Source: a virus
Direction: 5' to 3' (one strand)
Virus record (IMG/VR): IMGVR_UViG_3300032242_000232
Location: 1 to 41,110 of that record
DNA: 41,110 bases
Part shown: one piece after another, positions 37,238-41,110 of the stretch
Layout: each line of letters opens with the position of its first letter
Position numbering within the stretch: the stretch's first letter is position 1
Translations under genes and position numbers: made by a program
Notes under the pieces: generated by a model
Database searches by the model: none
What the model saw: the letters and a program-made list of their open reading frames with translations, nothing else
Told to the model about the DNA's origin: nothing

Positions 37238-37942
37238 TTATTTCTTGTGATGCATTTTGGCTTTGCCGCCATGCTTCATGCCAGTTGTAGTGCCAGCCAT
37301 CTTAGGCATCATGGCACGTGTGTGACCTTTTTGCTGGATGCCGTGTTCGCCATGCGCACGCTTTTTCTCGCCGTGCTCAATAGAAGACAAACCCTTCTTC
37401 ATTGTGCGAACTTCTTCTTTCATTTCTTTTTTGCCGCCAGAAGCTTTCTCAATCACTGTGCCATCAATCTTTCCACCTTTGGCGTAATGGTGTTTGCTAC
37501 TAGCTTTGCCACCGTGCTTGAGTTTTTTCTCGCCCATGTCTTTTGAGTGAGGTTCTTCATGGCCACCATGTTGAGCCATGTGGTGTTCAGCCATAGCCAA
37601 GTGGTGATGAGCCAAATGCTTGTGGTGGGCTTTTGTCAAGCCACCATGTTTCATGCCGGGGGCTGCGCCCATAGCACTGGGAGGAGCCATAGGAGCTGCG
37701 GGAGCTGCCATAGCTGGACGAGGGGCGCGACGACGAGCTGCTGCCGCACCCATTAATGCAGCCATTGCAGCCGCTGCTTTCGGACTAGTTGCCATATCAC
37801 CACCTCTTTTAAAATGTTTGCCTTTATCGGCCTCTACAAAATCACGCCCCACGGATTGTGGAATGTGAACCTTCTTTGCAAAAGCCGTATTATGGGCTAT
37901 TGCTTCCATAAAATTGTGCTGCTTTTTGCTTGTGCTAGGCAT
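37238..37942 (-). CDS. Low-complexity basic protein, 234 aa, with His and KGG motifs
   Basis: The N-terminal 48 residues (MPSTSKKQHNFMEAIAHN...IPQSVGRDFVEADKGKHF) form a conserved mini-domain similar to small DUF3008-like phage peptides (uncertain). Then come an Ala/Pro/Met stretch (AAAAMAALMGAAAARRRAP), a His-rich block (KHLAHHHLAMAEHHMAQHGG) and five KGG/HGG elements with Lys-rich spacers. It is intrinsically disordered and strongly basic. GCGGGGAAATA precedes the ATG. A packaged DNA-condensing or liquid-phase-forming role is possible but untested. Confidence 0.78.
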   Translation of the reverse strand: MPSTSKKQHNFMEAIAHNTAFAKKVHIPQSVGRDFVEADKGKHFKRGGDMATSPKAAAAMAALMGAAAARRRAPRPAMAAPAAPMAPPSAMGAAPGMKHGGLTKAHHKHLAHHHLAMAEHHMAQHGGHEEPHSKDMGEKKLKHGGKASSKHHYAKGGKIDGTVIEKASGGKKEMKEEVRTMKKGLSSIEHGEKKRAHGEHGIQQKGHTRAMMPKMAGTTTGMKHGGKAKMHHKK

Positions 37943-38178
37943 TATTTCCCCGCTGAAATAAGCTGGTCAATCTTTGCTTCAAGCTTGTTAAAGCGTTGGT
38001 CAATGTGGTCAGTAATTCTTTGAACTTCTGAATTAGTTGCGTAGTCACGTGCTACCTCCTCGCGTGTGCGGTTAAGCAGGATTTCAACCCGCTTTAATTC
38101 ATCTGATTTCTCTTTCAGTATCCACATGAGAACAGCTGAAAAAGCAGATAAAAGTGAATTCCAAATTACCATTTCCAT
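37942..38178 (-). CDS. Small membrane-anchored coiled-coil protein, 78 aa
   Basis: N-terminal hydrophobic segment (VIWNSLLSAFSAVLMWIL) then a long coiled coil (RVEILLNRTREEVARDY...HIDQRFNKLEAKIDQL). It resembles short phage membrane coiled-coil proteins such as haemolysin XhlA-like peptides, although it lies among capsid genes. The two neighbours overlap or abut with no gap. Function is unknown. Confidence 0.74.
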   Translation of the reverse strand: MEMVIWNSLLSAFSAVLMWILKEKSDELKRVEILLNRTREEVARDYATNSEVQRITDHIDQRFNKLEAKIDQLISAGK

Positions 38179-38179
38179 C

Positions 38180-38422
38180 TCAGCAATTCCACTTACGTAA
38201 ACTTTTGTTAATCCTAGAGTTCGGGTCTTTCGCCGTTTCTAAGGATGTTAGCTTTTTCTTCATGCCCTCCATCCGGGCGCAGAAAGAGTCTCGCCTTGAT
38301 CCGCCTTCTGGTTGCGGCGGTTTCAAGTTGTGCCCTTCTTTCTTCGCAGAGGCTCGGCCCTTGGCGTTTAAGCCGCCATTGGGGTTCTTGCCTTCCTTGC
38401 GTTGCCATGCTGGAGTAGCCAT
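38180..38422 (-). CDS. Small basic phage protein, 80 aa (DUF6321-like)
   Basis: TPAWQRKEGKNPNGGLNAKG then RASAKKEGHNLKPPQPEGG and RRDSFCARMEGMKK. The TPAWxRKEGKNPxGGLNxKGR start is a hallmark of a family of small phage proteins next to capsid genes (DUF6321, recalled). It is strongly basic, with no membrane segment. It abuts the 278-aa structural gene by one base. Function is unknown; a capsid-internal role is plausible from position. Confidence 0.78.
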   Translation of the reverse strand: MATPAWQRKEGKNPNGGLNAKGRASAKKEGHNLKPPQPEGGSRRDSFCARMEGMKKKLTSLETAKDPNSRINKSLRKWNC

Positions 38423-38423
38423 A

Positions 38424-39260
38424 TTAATTACTTAATAGATCAGTAATCAAAACACCGCCAATGTTAATTCCCACGGTACAAGCCGTAGTAGCACTGGGTG
38501 CAATCTGCCATTGAACATCTGTGCCAGCGGGATAAACAAAAGGAAAATTGCGTTGAATGTTATATTGCTGAACAAAAGGCGTTTGAACAACTACTCTTCT
38601 CACCAAGTTGGCTGAAGAACTTAATATATTTGGATACTGTGCAACTGCTCTATAAGTGCAGTAGTTTGCGCTATTACCTGTAAATGAACTATTTGCAGTA
38701 AATCTTGTTAACTGTAAAGAACTATTTGCTGGAACTGTATAAACAGCCATTTGAGATGTTCCTAAACTTACAGTTGATCCATTGTAAGTAGTTGTATTTA
38801 TTTGGGCATATTCAACTGCACCAGAAGTAGCGGCTTGATTCTGAATCGTTATTTGTCCAGTCGGATTTACCGAACTTCCTAAATAAACAGATATGTTATT
38901 TATACGCAAATATGATTTAACAGTTGCAACTCCCGTACCTGCGGTTGCACCCAGTGCAACTAATTCAGATATTGGGTTGTAGTTTGCATCTAGTCCGCTA
39001 ACTTGTATTAATGCTCCAGCATCGCCCGCACCAACAGTGCTTGCAACATACATCACTGCGGCAGATGATGGAAATACATAATTGGTTGTAGGAGAATTCT
39101 CCCACATGGTTACAAATAAACCTGCAGTTGTACCAGTTGTGCCATAACCGAATAGATTAAATGGCGTATGGTTAGCGATTTGCCCACGAGATACTTGCAA
39201 ATCAAATGGCTCATACTTACCCTTTTGGGTAACAGAAGAAATTTTGTATAAATTACTCAC
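38424..39260 (-). CDS. Putative structural protein, 278 aa (capsid surface or fibre)
   Basis: GTG start with TTAAGGAGATTATTC upstream. A beta-rich, Ser/Thr/Asn-rich protein (VSGLDANYNPISELVALGAT, SYLRINNISVYLGSSVNPTG, PANSSLQLTRFTANSSFTG, FPFVYPAGTDVQWQIAPSAT). The pattern, in which each segment ends in short aromatic turns, is like virion decoration or head-fibre proteins of cyanophage and pelagiphage type. No enzymatic motif. It follows the 239-aa gene and a hairpin that could limit transcription. Confidence 0.75.
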   Translation of the reverse strand: MSNLYKISSVTQKGKYEPFDLQVSRGQIANHTPFNLFGYGTTGTTAGLFVTMWENSPTTNYVFPSSAAVMYVASTVGAGDAGALIQVSGLDANYNPISELVALGATAGTGVATVKSYLRINNISVYLGSSVNPTGQITIQNQAATSGAVEYAQINTTTYNGSTVSLGTSQMAVYTVPANSSLQLTRFTANSSFTGNSANYCTYRAVAQYPNILSSSANLVRRVVVQTPFVQQYNIQRNFPFVYPAGTDVQWQIAPSATTACTVGINIGGVLITDLLSN

Positions 39261-39286
39261 GAATAATCTCCTTAAGGTTTAAAGAT

Positions 39287-39302
39287 AGGGGCCGAAGCCC
39301 CT
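39287..39302 (-). terminator. UUCG hairpin after the 239-aa gene; weak terminator or attenuator
   Basis: On the minus strand AGGGGC-TTCG-GCCCCT forms a six-pair UUCG hairpin just after the stop at 39308, followed only by TATCTTTAAA. The poor T tract suggests partial termination or 3'-end stabilisation rather than complete stop. Confidence 0.6.
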
Positions 39303-39307
39303 AGAGA

Positions 39308-40027
39308 TTAGTCAAAGTTACCGTATGGGTAAGTCGTAGCGTTACCAATATTAGGGTCGGACTGAGCATAACGCACAACCATATTAAATTGACCAGCAGT
39401 TGGAGCAGTTAAACCGCTTGCTGCAGCAATAGAAATGGTAAACACTAACTGAGAGAAAAAGCTAGGTTGTGTTCCAACTTGTGGGTTCTGAATGTCAGAA
39501 GTAGTAGAAAGCAAATTGTTCAACTGAGTTGCTGAATAAGTTACTGTTTGACGACCAGCTGTACCAGTAGTAGTTGTTCCCAAAGCTACTGATGCATATG
39601 TGGGAGTACCACCAGCAGCAGTGAATGCATTAGAAATATACAAATTAACGCCAGTGGGCGTAGCTGTAATACCAGACATTACAGTAGGCATATCAATAAT
39701 GAAATCAAAGATTTGACTATTGATTGGCAAATACATGATTACGCCACGATAAATGTTTGTACCAGCATCTGCTGTAGGCGTAGTGGTCGTTGGACCATTT
39801 ACGCTAAATGTAGAGCTAGGTGTATAGAGTTGAGCATTGCTGTTTGGGATACCATTTGATCCAACAAATTGGGTAGATCCACCAGCGTAGTTAGCAGTTC
39901 CATTACCGCCAGTGCTTGCAAAATCAATATAGCAGTCTTGTTCTAAAACTGCATAACCTACGTCCCGCAAAGGACCAAAACGATTGTCGCCCGAAAGAAT
40001 TGGGCCATCAAAGGTAGAACGTGCCAT
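39308..40027 (-). CDS. Putative capsid decoration protein, 239 aa
   Basis: First gene after the late promoter at 40118-40145. MARSTFDGPILSGDNRFGPL is followed by Gly/Thr/Ser-rich beta segments (SQIFDFIIDMPTVMSGITAT, GRQTVTYSATQLNN). Its own promoter and the hairpin after its stop would allow high independent expression, as expected for an abundant capsid surface protein. The family assignment as decoration protein is inference. Starts ATG with AAGGGATTTTTGCT, a weak site. Confidence 0.76.
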   Translation of the reverse strand: MARSTFDGPILSGDNRFGPLRDVGYAVLEQDCYIDFASTGGNGTANYAGGSTQFVGSNGIPNSNAQLYTPSSTFSVNGPTTTTPTADAGTNIYRGVIMYLPINSQIFDFIIDMPTVMSGITATPTGVNLYISNAFTAAGGTPTYASVALGTTTTGTAGRQTVTYSATQLNNLLSTTSDIQNPQVGTQPSFFSQLVFTISIAAASGLTAPTAGQFNMVVRYAQSDPNIGNATTYPYGNFD

Positions 40028-40052
40028 AGCAAAAATCCCTTATGCAAAAGTT

Positions 40053-40098
40053 CTCTTGTTAATCGTTGCATCGTCTGCTGGGCCAGTGGCAACAAGAG
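40053..40098 (-). promoter_or_regulatory. 5' UTR hairpin of the 239-aa gene
   Basis: CTCTTGTT (40098-40091, minus) pairs perfectly with AACAAGAG (40060-40053), enclosing 30 nt with inner GTTGC/GCAAC and CTGG/CCAG possibilities. It begins about 13 nt after the predicted transcription start and ends 26 nt before the ATG, so it may stabilise the transcript or tune translation. Confidence 0.55.
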
Positions 40099-40117
40099 TG
40101 AATTCCCAGATGCATTG

Positions 40118-40145
40118 AATATACACCAAATAAAAATATAGTCAA
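40118..40145 (-). promoter_or_regulatory. Promoter for the late structural operon downstream of the capsid gene
   Basis: Minus strand TTGACT (40145-40140) and TATATT (40123-40118), spacing 16 bp, directly after the capsid terminator. The start would be near 40111. Confidence 0.7.
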
Positions 40146-40146
40146 C

Positions 40147-40175
40147 AAAAAAGGGGGCCGAAGCCCCCTATTTTT
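40147..40175. terminator. Bidirectional intrinsic terminator after the major capsid gene
   Basis: Minus strand GGGGGC-TTCG-GCCCCC with six T after it; the plus strand reads the same stem with CGAA loop and TATTTTTTT. It lies about 20 nt after the capsid stop. It ends capsid mRNA and insulates the downstream promoter. Confidence 0.92.
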
Positions 40176-40190
40176 TTACTAATCCGAAGA

Positions 40191-41093
40191 TTAATATGTG
40201 CCGTAAATACCGAGAGGATCAGACCAGCCGAAGCTGTAACGCTCACGTGATTTATAACGCACGTTGCCTGTATCGAAATCCCCGTCCATTGAATTCTGCA
40301 ATGGGGTACGTTCGAAGTGCTTCATGCCGTTAGGTACATCGGTTAACAAGAACCAAGCATTAGGCGCTGTCAAGAAGTGATTAATGGTGTAACCCTCTGG
40401 GATTGAACCATTGTTCTCGATAGCGTTAATGTCGTTGTTGTTTGTACCAACGCGCAGTTTAGTTTCGAGCAAACGGGTTGCTACGAACTGCAGTGCTGGT
40501 GGAACAATCAACTTCTTGGGCTTGGCGGCGATCAGCAGGCCACGCTCATCAGTCCATGCGGCGATCTGAATAACAGCGTTTTCCAACGATGTTTCGTTCA
40601 AGTCAGCAGGAGTAGATGGGCTGTTGCTGTTAGTACCGCCGTTCACCAATGGGTGAGAAGCGCTAAACAAAGAAACGCCGTCACCACCAGTGTAGGCAGA
40701 GTTGAAACCGTTATTTAAAACAGCTGCAGCTTTTACCTGCTTGGTGTAGGCCATTGCACGAGCCAAGCCTTTGGTGTAACGAGCAGACAGGCTGTCGTAC
40801 AAGTTATCTTCAATCGCTTCTTCAGTGATTGAGAAACCCAAAGCGATGGTTTCGTGTGAGTAGCGTGTGGTCCATGCTTCTTGCGCATTGTCATAAGAAA
40901 TTGCGCCGCCTTCGTTCTTGACTGGAGCAGCCGAGAAGCCAGACAACTTGGTTTCTTCTTCGAATGAACGCTCAGAAGATTCGGTTTCGTACAGCTCTTT
41001 ATGCTCTTCGCCGTAGCGTGCATACTCAAGACCGAACAATGCGTTTAACCCCGGGAGTAACTCTTTTAAGAGCTGTGAACGTGAAATAGCCAT
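40191..41093 (-). CDS. Major capsid protein (Mu gpT-like, HK97-fold)
   Basis: 300 aa. FGLEYARYGEEHKELYETESSERSFEEE with the following SGFSAAPVKNEGGAISYDNA corresponds to the N-arm and E-loop region of Mu gpT-like major head proteins. WTTRYSHETIALGFSITEEAI, SLFSASHPLVNGG and TPADLNETSLENAVIQIAAW match the P- and A-domain parts. The C-terminal KSRERYSFGWSDPLGIYGTY is typical of the family. HK97-fold capsids are usually preceded by scaffold and protease genes, which would lie beyond the right edge. Strong site AAGGAGCTATAA. Confidence 0.9.
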   Translation of the reverse strand: MAISRSQLLKELLPGLNALFGLEYARYGEEHKELYETESSERSFEEETKLSGFSAAPVKNEGGAISYDNAQEAWTTRYSHETIALGFSITEEAIEDNLYDSLSARYTKGLARAMAYTKQVKAAAVLNNGFNSAYTGGDGVSLFSASHPLVNGGTNSNSPSTPADLNETSLENAVIQIAAWTDERGLLIAAKPKKLIVPPALQFVATRLLETKLRVGTNNNDINAIENNGSIPEGYTINHFLTAPNAWFLLTDVPNGMKHFERTPLQNSMDGDFDTGNVRYKSRERYSFGWSDPLGIYGTY

Positions 41094-41110
41094 TTATAGC
41101 TCCTTATTAA

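Noticed and set aside
36863-37546. 227-codon plus-strand frame rich in Phe/Met/Leu
   Set aside because: Antisense of His- and Lys-rich genes; the codons complementary to CAC/CAT and AAG generate it. No ribosome site, and the opposite genes have good signals.

Overview
The window is part of a double-stranded DNA tailed-phage genome, most likely a lytic short-tailed (podovirus-type) phage of a Gram-negative, probably aquatic, bacterium. The Gram-negative host follows from a nested inner/outer spanin pair (Rz/Rz1) beside a GH19 endolysin. The short tail follows from P22/T7-like adaptor and nozzle proteins plus four very large internal-virion-type proteins, with no sheath, baseplate or classical tape measure. 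No integrase or lysogeny repressor is visible. Portal, terminase and DNA polymerase genes are not in the window; portal and terminase probably lie beyond the right edge.

Layout. (1) 1-3331, minus strand: an array of 13 tiny, mostly ATGA-coupled genes read leftward; 12 lie behind a TTGACA/TATAAT promoter at 3065-3092 and one (3131-3331) lies upstream of it. They resemble early accessory genes and none has a known function. (2) 3340-4273, minus strand: an RNA locus with tRNA-Pro(TGG), a mismatch-bearing tRNA-His(GTG), a promoter, a small RNA of about 118 nt predicted to fold as a pseudoknot ending in an intrinsic terminator, and a further block of about 350 nt dense in hairpins, including one with a T-loop sequence. 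(3) 4314-4601, minus strand: a VRR-NUC nuclease, divergent from (4) 4738-8810, plus strand: an early DNA-recombination operon with a RecB/Cas4-like exonuclease, an ERF single-strand annealing protein, an SSB-like protein, a ribbon-helix-helix protein and an HNH nuclease, plus unknown genes. The two divergent promoters physically overlap.

(5) 8767-41093, minus strand: the late region, read right to left. It starts with a Mu-gpT/HK97-fold-like major capsid protein, a UUCG terminator and a strong promoter. Then come two putative capsid-surface proteins, a run of tiny His-, Lys- and Gly-rich proteins, two adaptor-like proteins, short virion proteins, a repeat-rich appendage protein and a 1029-aa tail fibre with a peptidase S74 chaperone. 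A free-standing HNH/AP2 homing endonuclease follows, then the lysis cassette, a tail nozzle-like protein and four internal virion proteins. The last of these is a 2021-aa polyvalent protein with ParB-like and zincin-like segments.

The parts most worth a second look are the RNA locus at 3340-4273, the short KGG/GGK motif shared by many unrelated virion proteins, the 37% histidine protein at 37007, and the S74-like tail on an internal virion protein. All family names are from reading the translations; no database search was run.
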